64,000 nt of DNA from Berryella intestinalis (GTDB lineage: Bacteria; Actinomycetota; Coriobacteriia; Coriobacteriales; Eggerthellaceae): the NCBI RefSeq assembly GCF_000814825.1, contig NZ_CP009302.1, forward strand, positions 930,001-994,000. The letters run 5' to 3'. Positions 17,068 to 25,131 of this stretch are shown here, piece by piece; positions within the stretch are counted from its first letter, which is position 1, and every line of letters starts with the position of its first letter. The position numbers and the translations under genes were made by a program. The notes beneath the pieces were generated by a model. It searched no databases and was not told the DNA's origin. It worked only from the letters and a program-made list of their open reading frames with translations.

Positions 17068-17562
17068 ATGGTCACCAAGGATGATGCGTGTTGGATAATC
17101 GGCCTTTCCGCAGGTGCGGGCATTGGCGTATATCTTGATGGCGGCTGGGGCGTCGATGCGCTTGTCGGGCGTGAGACCAGGGCTCATAACGACATCGACC
17201 TGTTCGTTCAGCGCGGGGATTACCAAAGGTTCGTGGATCTAATTGCTGATGAGGGGTTTTCCGAGGTGGCTGCATCTTTCACCACCGAAGATCACACGGT
17301 GTGGCAAGACGAGGCGGGGCGCATCGTCGACCTGCATTGCTTCGATTTCGCCGAGAATGGCGATATTCTGTATCAGGGAGATCGTTTTCCCGGGGAGGTC
17401 TTTTCGGGGAGGGGGCGCATCGGCGAGGTGGAGGTGTCGTGCATCGACCCCGAAAGCCAGCTGTTGTTTCACTTGGGCTATCAGCATGACGAGCACGACG
17501 TCCACGATGTCATGCTCCTATGCCGTGAGTACGGTTTCGACGTTCCCGAAGAATATCGCTAG
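17068..17562 (+). CDS. Lincosamide nucleotidyltransferase-like protein (passenger), copy 1
   Basis: Lnu-type enzymes adenylylate lincosamides. This 164-aa protein has the family order: YLDGGWGVDALVGRETRAHN followed by DIDLFV (metal-binding D-x-D), a middle DLHCFDF, and the C-terminal CIDPESQLLFHLGYQ with HDVHDV. The length matches LnuA/LnuC (about 161-164 aa). The ATG follows AAGGAGCTCCT. Its location inside an insertion sequence and its duplication in the window favour a selectable function. Identity to characterised Lnu enzymes looks modest, so the substrate is inferred. Confidence 0.72.
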   Translation: MVTKDDACWIIGLSAGAGIGVYLDGGWGVDALVGRETRAHNDIDLFVQRGDYQRFVDLIADEGFSEVAASFTTEDHTVWQDEAGRIVDLHCFDFAENGDILYQGDRFPGEVFSGRGRIGEVEVSCIDPESQLLFHLGYQHDEHDVHDVMLLCREYGFDVPEEYR

Positions 17563-17633
17563 CTGTTGCTTTTTGCATCGGGTCACGACTTCAGCGCTTG
17601 CCGCAGATGCGCTGCGCCAGACCGCCCTGGACA

Positions 17634-18728
17634 TCACGCCACGCCGTATATGGCCCTCCGCGCACGCGAGTCCCATTTCGCCTGCTTGATCCAGTACTCG
17701 TAGAACGGATAGGGGGTCACCTTGTACTGGCGCCAGGTCTTCTCGTACGTGCCGCGGGCCGCCTGCCTCACTATGAGCTCGGCGAGCTCGTCCGCGCTCC
17801 TGCGGACCTTGAAGCACCACGTCCACTTGAACCAGGCGAGGTAGTTCTCGAGGCGTCTCGTGGAGACGCCCCGGAACCTGCCGATGAAGTGCCTCATCTG
17901 GGAGTGGAGGCTGTTCACCCTGTTGATGGCGTGCTCCTCCCTCTTGCTGGCGATGTGCTCGCCGACGCCGAGGGCGGGCAGGACGCGGCGGTACACGTGC
18001 GCACGGTCCGTCGAGATTATCGCGCCGACCGCGAGCTTGTCGGCGAGCAGCTCCCTGGCTGCCGCCTCGTCGAGGCCGCCCCTCCCCGCGATCTCGTAGA
18101 AGATGTCGCCGGCGTCGTTGATGCCGGTGAGCACGCATATCTTCTCGTGCCCGTCGGTTCCCTGCGACCTTGCGCGGGGCTTCCTGGGCACGCCGGACTC
18201 CGACCTGGAGCGGTTTCCCTTGAAGCTCTCCCTGAAGAAGCACTCGTCGAGCTCGGCCCCGCCGCCGGCCTCCACGCGGAAGGCGGGCATGCGCTTGGCC
18301 ATGGCCTCGAGCAGCCTGTGGCGCATGAAGAACGCCGTCTTGAGGCACACGCCGCACTTTTCCGCCGACTCGCGCAGCGGGAGCATGTCCACGTGGCACT
18401 CCGCGAACCTCATCCAGGCCGACCTGTCGAGCTTGGTGGTGGAGAAGATGCGCATGGTGGCGTCGGTGAAGGTCCTGGCGCACCCTCGGCAGAGGAACCG
18501 CTGACGGCCGCGCCCGTCTCGCCCCCTCTTCACGTAATGCGGGGAGCCGCACCAGGGGCAGGCTCTGTCGGGATCGTCTTCCGCCCCCTCGCTTGCCGCG
18601 AGGTCGAACAACTCCGCGTCTATCAGCGCCTTGAGCGATCTCAGGGCCCTGCTCTTCTCGGCAGCCGTCATCTGCGGGAGGAACTGCCTCGTCAGCTGGG
18701 TGAGCACGTCTTCCATTGCAACCTCCAT
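17634..18728 (-). CDS. IS1595-family (ISXO2-like) transposase, copy 1
   Basis: The N-terminal zinc ribbon CPWCGSPHYVKRG and FLCRGCARTFTDAT (about residues 58-92) and the ISXO2-like DDE-type core are clear: AELDECFFRESFKGN, ISTDRAHVYRRVLP, INRVNSLHSQMRHFIGRF and STRRLENYLAWFKW. At 364 aa it is full length. Two starts four codons apart are possible (MEVAMEDV). It is convergent with the passenger gene and identical to the copy at 40952-42046. Confidence 0.93.
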   Translation of the reverse strand: MEVAMEDVLTQLTRQFLPQMTAAEKSRALRSLKALIDAELFDLAASEGAEDDPDRACPWCGSPHYVKRGRDGRGRQRFLCRGCARTFTDATMRIFSTTKLDRSAWMRFAECHVDMLPLRESAEKCGVCLKTAFFMRHRLLEAMAKRMPAFRVEAGGGAELDECFFRESFKGNRSRSESGVPRKPRARSQGTDGHEKICVLTGINDAGDIFYEIAGRGGLDEAAARELLADKLAVGAIISTDRAHVYRRVLPALGVGEHIASKREEHAINRVNSLHSQMRHFIGRFRGVSTRRLENYLAWFKWTWCFKVRRSADELAELIVRQAARGTYEKTWRQYKVTPYPFYEYWIKQAKWDSRARRAIYGVA

Positions 18729-19004
18729 CTTTCCTGATGATGGAATTGTCGCAATTGGGGGTCCTGCTGCGTGTACTGTGCATAGGACACTTATCCAAAG
18801 CGGTCTAACACAACGGTTAGCGCGGACATAGATTGGCCAACGCTCGTTCTAGAATCCCAGTAATGGGCATTGGCCAGCGAATGCAGCGCCCGGTGTTGAG
18901 ACTCTCGAGTATCAAACAGCTCAAGTCACCGTCAGGCAAAATGCTTCGCTTTACAAATGCCTTAGAATTATCTGGAAAAAGGCATTGGGCGAGGAGATAT
19001 CAAA

Positions 19005-21182
19005 TTGGGTGATGATCACATGCAGTCGGCTCAAAGAAACACGGAGTGGATTAGCTTCTACGAAGAATTCGCAGACTCGCTCCTTAGGTACATGGGTAAT
19101 AGAGGAGAGCTAGTAAGCGCAATTCAATCCGTTTTCTCGAAAGCTGGCTTGAAGCTCCCTAAGCTCGAAGCGGAAAACCCTCCTGCTGACATTGACCCCT
19201 TCACCGTCATCGGCCTTTTCAACAAGGGCATCACCGACAAGAATCGAAAGACGATCATGGGCGCCTTCGCTGAGGAATTCGGGATGTCTTCCCCCGTACC
19301 CGAATCATTCGACGGAGTCCCAGTCCTCAACAACCTTAATGCTACCTTCTACAGGTTCAGAGATGACGCTTCTCGTGGAGAAAACGATATCGACAACCTG
19401 TGGACCCTCTTTGGCGCTGCTATTACTTTCGCGGATGCCAAGACCGAGGAGAACAAAGACGTTTTCTCCTCTTCTTTTGATGCCGTTAAGGACCTTAAAG
19501 GTAACCGCTGGAAGCTCACGATGGGCCTCTACTGGATCCGTCCCTATTCCTTCCTAAACCTCGACAGCCGAAACCGCTGGTTTATCGACGAGATGTCTGG
19601 TTTCCCCGAGGACATCAGGGCAGAGGTCAAGGCTCTTCGAGAAGTTCCCCAGGCAAGCGAATACCTGTCCATTTGCGACCGCATTGCAGCAACGTTCGCT
19701 GATGGTGACTACTGCTTCTCCGACTTCCCCTCGCTTTCCCATGAGGCATGGATTGTCTCCGAAAAGGTTAATGAGGAAAACAGGAAGGCGGCCAGCGATG
19801 ATGTCGCCACCGATGAGGTTCTCACCGATGTAAGGGGAACGCACTACTGGCTATACTCACCTGGCTCAGGGGCGTTTCTTTGGGACGAGCTCAGGGATCG
19901 CGGAGAAATCGCCATCGGCTGGGAGCAGATCGGGGACTTGTCCGCCTATGCGAGCAAGGAAGCCATGAAGCAGGCCATGAAGGAAAAGATCGACCCTTCC
20001 AAGCCTTACAAGAACGCCGCCCACGCGACCTGGCAATTCGCGAACGAGATGAAGCCTGGCGATATTGTCTACGCCAAGCGCGGAATCTCCGAGGTCATCG
20101 GCAGGGGTATTGTCACCTCAGACTACCGCTATGTGCCGTCCTTGGGAAAAGACAGGTCCAATGTCAGATCCGTTGAATGGACCCACGTTGGAACCTGGGA
20201 GCATCCGGGTCAAGCAGCAATCAAGACCCTTACGGACATTACTCCCTACAAGGATTACGTTGAAAAGATGGAAGGCCTCTTCTCCTCTTACGAGTCCGAG
20301 GAAGAGGCGCCCGAATCGGCCTATCCCGCATATACGAAAGACGAGTTCCTCGACGACGTGTTTATGAGCGAGGAAGATTATGAGGAGCTCTCCTTCCTTA
20401 CCCGTACGAAGAAGAACGTGATCATCCAGGGCGCGCCTGGTGTCGGGAAGACATACTGCGCAAAGCGATTGGCGTTCTCCCTCATGGGTCAGAAAGACGC
20501 ATCAAGGGTCATGATGGTGCAATTCCATCAAAGTTATTCCTACGAGGACTTCATCGAAGGTTACCGACCTTCCGGCAGTGGGTTCGAGCTGAGAAAAGGA
20601 CCGTTCTACCGGTTCTGCAAAAAAGCAGAGGTCGACAGCGATAATGAGTATTTCCTCATCATCGACGAGATTAACAGGGGCAACCTTAGCAAAATTTTCG
20701 GCGAGCTCTTCATGCTCATTGAAGCCGACAAGCGAGGTGTTGGCTTAAATCTGTTGTACTCGGACGAAGAGTTCTTTGTTCCGAAAAACGTCCGAATCAT
20801 CGGCATGATGAACACCGCCGACAGAAGCTTGGCGATGTTGGACTACGCCCTTCGCAGGCGATTCGCATTCTTCGACATCCGTCCTGGATTCGATTCAGAT
20901 GGCTTTGGGGCATATGCGGACAATCTGGACAGCAGGCAATTTGATGCGCTGATCGCAACCGTCAAGGCTCTTAATGCTGAAATCGCCGAGGACGAAACTC
21001 TAGGAGAGGGCTTCTGCATTGGCCATAGCTATTTCTGCAATATCCCGAACGGAAAAGCGGATTCCGCACGCCTCAGCACGATCGTCAACTACGAGCTTGT
21101 CCCGCTCTTGCGCGAATATTGGTACGACGAACCGGGCAAGGTCAAGGAATGGACTCAGCGCCTGAGGGCTGCCGTGAGCTAA
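19005..21182 (+). CDS. mcrB: McrB-type GTPase of a type IV restriction system
   Basis: McrB is the AAA+ GTPase that recognises modified DNA and drives the McrC nuclease. The C-terminal AAA+ core has Walker A IQGAPGVGKTYCAKRLAF (about residue 475), YSYEDFIEGYRP, Walker B FLIIDEINRGNLSKIFGE, and the McrB hallmark MMNTADRSLAMLDYALRRR. A central PUA/EVE-like domain (WLYSPGSGAFLWDEL, then MKPGDIVYAKRG and VIGRGIV, about residues 285-400) probably reads modified bases. The extra N-terminal region (about residues 1-250) is of unknown role. The TTG at 19005 is the start: GAGGAG at 18991-18996 is well placed. The partner mcrC is truncated three bases downstream, so cleavage is lost. Confidence 0.88.
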   Translation: MGDDHMQSAQRNTEWISFYEEFADSLLRYMGNRGELVSAIQSVFSKAGLKLPKLEAENPPADIDPFTVIGLFNKGITDKNRKTIMGAFAEEFGMSSPVPESFDGVPVLNNLNATFYRFRDDASRGENDIDNLWTLFGAAITFADAKTEENKDVFSSSFDAVKDLKGNRWKLTMGLYWIRPYSFLNLDSRNRWFIDEMSGFPEDIRAEVKALREVPQASEYLSICDRIAATFADGDYCFSDFPSLSHEAWIVSEKVNEENRKAASDDVATDEVLTDVRGTHYWLYSPGSGAFLWDELRDRGEIAIGWEQIGDLSAYASKEAMKQAMKEKIDPSKPYKNAAHATWQFANEMKPGDIVYAKRGISEVIGRGIVTSDYRYVPSLGKDRSNVRSVEWTHVGTWEHPGQAAIKTLTDITPYKDYVEKMEGLFSSYESEEEAPESAYPAYTKDEFLDDVFMSEEDYEELSFLTRTKKNVIIQGAPGVGKTYCAKRLAFSLMGQKDASRVMMVQFHQSYSYEDFIEGYRPSGSGFELRKGPFYRFCKKAEVDSDNEYFLIIDEINRGNLSKIFGELFMLIEADKRGVGLNLLYSDEEFFVPKNVRIIGMMNTADRSLAMLDYALRRRFAFFDIRPGFDSDGFGAYADNLDSRQFDALIATVKALNAEIAEDETLGEGFCIGHSYFCNIPNGKADSARLSTIVNYELVPLLREYWYDEPGKVKEWTQRLRAAVS

Positions 21183-21185
21183 ACG

Positions 21186-21284
21186 ATGATCCCGGTCAAG
21201 AACATCTACTACATGCTGTCCTACGCCTTCTCCGCACTCAGGAGCAAGGGTTACGCCAGTATGTATCTTTACATTACCTTCTGA
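21186..21284 (+). pseudogene. mcrC: mcrC 5' fragment, truncated by the tet(W) insertion
   Basis: The frame opens three bases after mcrB with MIPVKNIYYMLSYAFSAL, the characteristic N-terminus of McrC, and continues to RSKGYA (about 21257). It then enters tet(W) flanking DNA and stops at 21284. The remaining 300 or so residues, including the PD-(D/E)XK nuclease, are not found on the other side of tet(W) (23.2-23.9 kb), so the insertion also deleted DNA. Confidence 0.85.
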
Positions 21285-23188
21285 AACATATGGCGCACCT
21301 TGTCCAGGCGGCTGTTTGGACGGCGGGGCTGGATGACCGGCTGACCGACAGCGGCCTGATATCCTTTCAGCTCTGTAAGGCATACGCTCCGCCCGTTGGT
21401 GTAAAAGGCCAGATCAGTACGGTATGCCTGTATACAGCGGGCGGGAATCTCGCCAGTAAAGACAACTTCATCCTTTTTTACCTGGGCCGTTTCGATGGTG
21501 GCACAGTATTTCGGTGCATCATGATAAGCCCTGGAAAGATATTCCCGGGGCGCATAGAGGGTGAAGGAGAGATAAGGTTCCAGCAGTTGCGTCCCTGATT
21601 CCTTCAATGCCTGTTCCAATACAATCGGGGCCAATGAGCGGAAGTCCGCCGGCGTGCTGACCGGACTGTAATAAAGCCCGTATTCAAAGCAAATCTTACA
21701 GTCCGTTACGTTCCAGCCGAACAAGCCCTGCTCCAGCCCGTAACGGATACCATCCCTGACAGCGTTTTGAAAACTCTGGTTCAAGTATCCCAGCGAAACC
21801 CGGCTCTCGTATTGTACACCGGAGCCAAGCGGGAGTGGTGTAACAGACAGTCCGATGGATGCCCAAAACGGGTTGGGCGGCACCTCGATATGGATGGTGT
21901 GGCTGGCTGCTTTGAGCGGCCGCTCCATATAAATGACGGTGGGTTCCTTTACCACTGTTTCAAGCTTGTATTTTTCCGACAGCAAAGCGGAAACAACCTC
22001 CAACTGCACCCGGCCCAAAAAAGAAAGAATGATCTCATGGGTGATGGAATCCACCTCGCAGCGCAAAAGCGGGTCAGTATCCGCAAGTTGCGTAAGAGCG
22101 TCCAGCAGCCGTTCTCTTTGCGCTGCCGTTTTCGGCGCAATCGACGTCCGCAGCATGGGGAGGGGGTCCTCGCGCCACCTTTTACGAGGGAGCCGGGTTG
22201 GGTCCCCTAATACATCGTTTAACCTCACGCTGTCGCTGGGAAGGATAACAATTTCACCCGGATAAGCGGTGTCTGTCCGAACAATTTCCCCTTTGGATGG
22301 AATACGCATCTCTGTGATTTTCAGCTTTTCTCTCCCGGCCAGGGCCACCGTATCCCGCAGGCGCAGCGTTCCGCTGTATAACCGTAGATAGACACGCCGC
22401 TGGCCGCAATCGGTGTACTCCACCTTGAAAACGCTGCCGCATAGGGCGGCGCTCCCCTGTTCCCCAATCGGTTGGAACAGCCCTGTCACCGCATCCATCA
22501 ACGGTTGAATGCCAAGGCCATTTTTGGCGCTGCCATGATAGACTGGGAACAGGGAGGCGTCTTGAACCCGCTGCTGTTCCTCCCGCGCAAGTTTTTCCCG
22601 GCTGATTGGTTCTCCTGCGATATACTTTTCCAATAATTCATCGTTATTTTCGATGACCGCATCCCATGCTTCTATGTCGGTATTTTCCTCCAGGACTATT
22701 TCCGGGGACAGCGACACCGTCTGCTTGATGATAATATCGGCGGAGAGCTTATCCCGAACAGACTGAACCACGCTCTGCAAATCAACGCCAGCCTGGTCGA
22801 TCTTGTTGATAAAGATAACGGTGGGAATGTTCATTTTCCGCAGGGCATGGAACAGAATACGGGTCTGGGCCTGCACGCCATCTTTAGCGGAGATCACCAA
22901 GATGGCCCCATCTAAAACAGCCAAAGAGCGGTACACCTCCGCCAAAAAATCCATGTGGCCGGGCGTATCCACAATGTTGACTTTACATCTGTGCCACTGG
23001 AAGGAAGTGACTGCCGCTTGAATGGTAATCCCACGCTGCCGCTCCAAAAACATGGTGTCCGTCCTCGTTGTCCCTTTTTCGACGCTCCCCGGTTCTGAAA
23101 TGGCTCCGCTGGCATATAGCAGGCTCTCCGTCAAGGTCGTCTTTCCAGCGTCTACATGGGCAAGAATTCCAATATTGATTATTTTCAT
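21269..23188 (-). CDS. tet(W): Ribosomal protection tetracycline resistance protein Tet(W)
   Basis: This EF-G-like GTPase removes tetracycline from the ribosome. The G1 motif is [21 protein letters not shown]3 VDTPGHMDF and G4 FINKIDQ. The sequence follows Tet(W) from memory nearly throughout (639 aa, [16 protein letters not shown] to VRHMFQKVM), rather than Tet(M) or Tet(O). The start is preceded by AAGGGAGGACAATCAC. An attenuator and leader peptide lie upstream. The surrounding AT-richer DNA and the clipped mcrC show transfer. No transposase is adjacent to it. Confidence 0.95.
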   Translation of the reverse strand: MKIINIGILAHVDAGKTTLTESLLYASGAISEPGSVEKGTTRTDTMFLERQRGITIQAAVTSFQWHRCKVNIVDTPGHMDFLAEVYRSLAVLDGAILVISAKDGVQAQTRILFHALRKMNIPTVIFINKIDQAGVDLQSVVQSVRDKLSADIIIKQTVSLSPEIVLEENTDIEAWDAVIENNDELLEKYIAGEPISREKLAREEQQRVQDASLFPVYHGSAKNGLGIQPLMDAVTGLFQPIGEQGSAALCGSVFKVEYTDCGQRRVYLRLYSGTLRLRDTVALAGREKLKITEMRIPSKGEIVRTDTAYPGEIVILPSDSVRLNDVLGDPTRLPRKRWREDPLPMLRTSIAPKTAAQRERLLDALTQLADTDPLLRCEVDSITHEIILSFLGRVQLEVVSALLSEKYKLETVVKEPTVIYMERPLKAASHTIHIEVPPNPFWASIGLSVTPLPLGSGVQYESRVSLGYLNQSFQNAVRDGIRYGLEQGLFGWNVTDCKICFEYGLYYSPVSTPADFRSLAPIVLEQALKESGTQLLEPYLSFTLYAPREYLSRAYHDAPKYCATIETAQVKKDEVVFTGEIPARCIQAYRTDLAFYTNGRSVCLTELKGYQAAVGQPVIQPRRPNSRLDKVRHMFQKVM

Positions 23189-23226
23189 GTGATTGTCCTC
23201 CCTTTACAGCCCCAAAGGGCATAAAA

Positions 23227-23261
23227 ATCCCCAGCAGTAAAATACTTTTACCACTGGGGAT
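23227..23261 (-). terminator. tet(W) attenuator hairpin
   Basis: ATCCCCAGCAGTAAAATAC and its complementary arm GGTAAAAGTATTTTACTGC form a long hairpin in the minus-strand leader, followed by ATTTTTATGCCC. The layout matches leader attenuation known for tet(M)-type ribosomal protection genes. It overlaps the end of the leader peptide. Confidence 0.75.
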
Positions 23262-23292
23262 GATAATTTGCGGACATACACATATACAGCAT
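23248..23292 (-). CDS. tet(W) leader peptide
   Basis: A 14-codon frame reads MLYMCMSANYHPQW and ends (TAA at 23248-23250) inside the left arm of the attenuator. Slow translation through this frame under tetracycline would favour antitermination, as described for tet(M) leaders. Position and length fit a leader; expression is inferred. Confidence 0.55.
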   Translation of the reverse strand: MLYMCMSANYHPQW

Positions 23293-23550
23293 ACACCTGT
23301 TTGTGAGTGCTGTTTTTGGGGATATGTCAAAATTGATAAGGCAAAAGTATTCTTAAATTGGGTACAAAAAACTAAGCCCCTACAAAAGGTACTATCATAA
23401 TCCTTTGTTCCCACTATTTGATTATAGTTTTATTTAAGAATACCTTGCCGCATATTTTTTACTCCTTTTCTGGACTTGAATTATTATATCACATCAGTTT
23501 TAGGAAAACAAGTATCTAAAAGAAATTTTTCTTCCCCTTATATGTAACAA

Positions 23551-23754
23551 TCATACCGGCTTCCTAACGTTCAGAATGTTTTCTGCTGTCTGCTGCGGTG
23601 TTTGGTTGGAATTGTCCAGCCAAAAGCCGATCCGTGGTGTTGTCTGCATTTTACTAAATACAAATTCAATGTATACAGAAAGATATAAGGAGTGGGAGGG
23701 ATTCCGCCGTAGTTGGCATTGTAGGAAAATCCAAAAGTTTAGATTTTCCCACAA
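23551..23754 (-). pseudogene. Possible C-terminal remnant of an unidentified gene upstream of tet(W)
   Basis: A short AT-rich frame ends with RIGFWLDNSNQTPQQTAENI before its stop. The tail looks like a real protein C-terminus, perhaps of a P-loop kinase-like protein, but the N-terminal part lacks a domain and a convincing start. It lies in the 670-bp AT-rich stretch (23189-23858) left between tet(W) and the XRE gene, apparently carried in with tet(W). Nothing else was recognised in that stretch. Confidence 0.2.
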
Positions 23755-23858
23755 TGCTTATCTTTTGGTCTTTGGTTCGGAATAGTGTAGTGCTGGCGGT
23801 CTATCTCTTGTTTTCGGTTGCTTGCTTCCTTACCGTACATGAGCATTCCCTCCGGGGC

Positions 23859-24251
23859 TCATGTCGGTTCATCATCCGCAGCTAGCCTTCGTATGGCGCG
23901 CAGCTCACGAGCAAGGGCGTTGCTCGCCGCCATCAGGTTGATTGTCGAGAAGTCGTCTTGAAAGATGGTCAGGTATCCCAGCTCTTCCATTCGCATCAGC
24001 GATGCAGCTGCGGCTGTAATGCTGATCGGCGTATGGTCCAGCAGCATCTCGAAGGGAACGCCGAGCACCCATGCTATAGCCTCCGCATCTTTCAGACTGG
24101 GGCTTCGATCACCGAGCTCGTAGCTCCTGTAGGCCGACTCCGTCAGTCCGGAGCAGGTCGCTACCGAGCGCTGGGTTAAGCCCAATCTGGAACGCAAGCC
24201 CTTGAGGGCTTCCTGATCAACGGCTACCCGATCCTCAGGCTGCATCGTCAT
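23859..24251 (-). CDS. XRE-family helix-turn-helix regulator
   Basis: The protein is about 130 aa. The HTH occupies its first half: LKGLRSRLGLTQRSVATCSG, then LTESAYRSYELGDRSPSLKD. The C-terminal half is helical. The ATGs at 24251 and 24245 both follow AGGAGG; the 24245 start is better spaced. It is the last gene of the conjugation operon and may sense or repress transfer. It is a candidate binder for the 17-bp palindromes at 38364 and 40622. Confidence 0.82.
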   Translation of the reverse strand: MTMQPEDRVAVDQEALKGLRSRLGLTQRSVATCSGLTESAYRSYELGDRSPSLKDAEAIAWVLGVPFEMLLDHTPISITAAAASLMRMEELGYLTIFQDDFSTINLMAASNALARELRAIRRLAADDEPT

Positions 24252-24378
24252 GCTCCTCCTCGAGTGCCAAATCGTCCCACCCGTCGTCACTCATCGAGCC
24301 AACCCTGATGCAGCAATAGCACACTAGAGCGCAGAGACCCATGACCATGCCGGCTGCGAAGAATGCTGCGTGAATCAT
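24235..24378 (-). CDS. Small membrane protein, DUF3789-like
   Basis: A 47-aa protein begins MIHAAFFAAGMVMGLCALVC, a single N-terminal membrane helix, followed by an acidic tail (DDGWDDLALEEEHDDAA). The ATG at 24378 follows GGAGGCC. The gene overlaps the end of srtB and the start of the XRE gene. DUF3789 mini-proteins are recurrent in conjugative elements; their function is unknown. Confidence 0.6.
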   Translation of the reverse strand: MIHAAFFAAGMVMGLCALVCYCCIRVGSMSDDGWDDLALEEEHDDAA

Positions 24379-25082
24379 GATTCGGCCTCCATCGCATAGA
24401 CGACTGTCCTCGAGTTGCTCGTCTCGTACGAGCACGTGACGAAGGCGAATACCTGTCTGCCGGAACGGTATCCGTCAAGCACGACCTCGCTCTCCGCCTC
24501 CTCTGCGGCCATGTACTCTTCCAGCTCCCCCTGATCGCCGAAACTCAGGCGCACGTTCTTCTTGTTGGCGTTGATGACGTTGACGAGCACAGGCTCGAGA
24601 TGCAGGGTTTGTTCAGGCGTGTACAAGATGATTTCAGCATGTTCCTCAGCAAAAGGCCTGCTGCTGTAACCCGCCAGCGGGGCGAACATCGTCCCGTCCG
24701 ACATGTGGTGCCCGTAGATCATGACTAGGGGGCTTTCCAGACCCTCCTCGCAGCCGTTGGCAACGTAGGGAGTGCCCCATGCGGAGTATCGCCCCTCTGC
24801 ATCGTGGAATAGGTAGAATCCCGGGTCCTCGGTAAATCCCCTGACAACCGGATAGTCGATGGTGGTGCCAGGCACGTAGACCCATGCGATTACGCTGTCC
24901 GGGAGCGAACCCCAGTCGATGACTCTGTCCTGGCCTTCCTCATCTGGATCCGTGATTGCGCGTTGGTAGGTCGGGGAGGGGTTCTGCTCTACCCCGCCCT
25001 GCCCCAACACGAACATGGCGACTCCTGCCACAATCGCCAGGCACGAGAGTGCGACAAGCACTTTCCTTGTTCCGTTCTTCAT
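24375..25082 (-). CDS. srtB: Class B sortase
   Basis: Sortase B-type transpeptidases anchor surface proteins to peptidoglycan. The N-terminal membrane anchor (VLVALSCLAIVAGVAMFVLG) precedes the catalytic domain, with His in VMIYGHHMSDGTMFAPL, Cys in FAFVTCSYE and Arg in TSNSRTVVYA. The length of 235 aa is normal. It sits directly after the VaFE surface protein, its likely substrate. A strong terminator ends three to eight bases before the ATG and no Shine-Dalgarno is visible, so expression is probably low or reinitiation-based. Confidence 0.92.
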   Translation of the reverse strand: MKNGTRKVLVALSCLAIVAGVAMFVLGQGGVEQNPSPTYQRAITDPDEEGQDRVIDWGSLPDSVIAWVYVPGTTIDYPVVRGFTEDPGFYLFHDAEGRYSAWGTPYVANGCEEGLESPLVMIYGHHMSDGTMFAPLAGYSSRPFAEEHAEIILYTPEQTLHLEPVLVNVINANKKNVRLSFGDQGELEEYMAAEEAESEVVLDGYRSGRQVFAFVTCSYETSNSRTVVYAMEAES

Positions 25083-25085
25083 ATG

Positions 25086-25125
25086 CAGAGAAAAAGGGCT
25101 GCGAGGCGCAATGGCCTCGCAGCCC
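25086..25125 (-). terminator. Strong intrinsic terminator between the VaFE gene and srtB
   Basis: GGGCTGCGAGGC (25096-25107) pairs perfectly with GCCTCGCAGCCC (25114-25125) and the A-run at 25091-25095 gives TTTTTCTC on the minus strand. It lies in the 50-bp gap, immediately before the srtB start codon. Read-through would set a low sortase:substrate ratio. Confidence 0.85.
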
Positions 25126-25131
25126 TCCCGT

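Larger units (their letters stand above)
16985..18815. mobile_element. IS1595-family element with lnu-like passenger, copy 1
   Basis: The element is 1831 bp. Both ends read CGTTGTGTTAGACC(A/G)CTTT inward. It is flanked by a perfect 8-bp duplication GTTAGCGC (16977-16984 and 18816-18823). Inside are two convergent genes: the passenger nucleotidyltransferase (+) and the transposase (-). The restored target is an 18-bp palindrome, TGTCCGTTAGCGCGGACA. The same element is present inverted at 40865-42695 with the same length and identical proteins. Confidence 0.9.
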
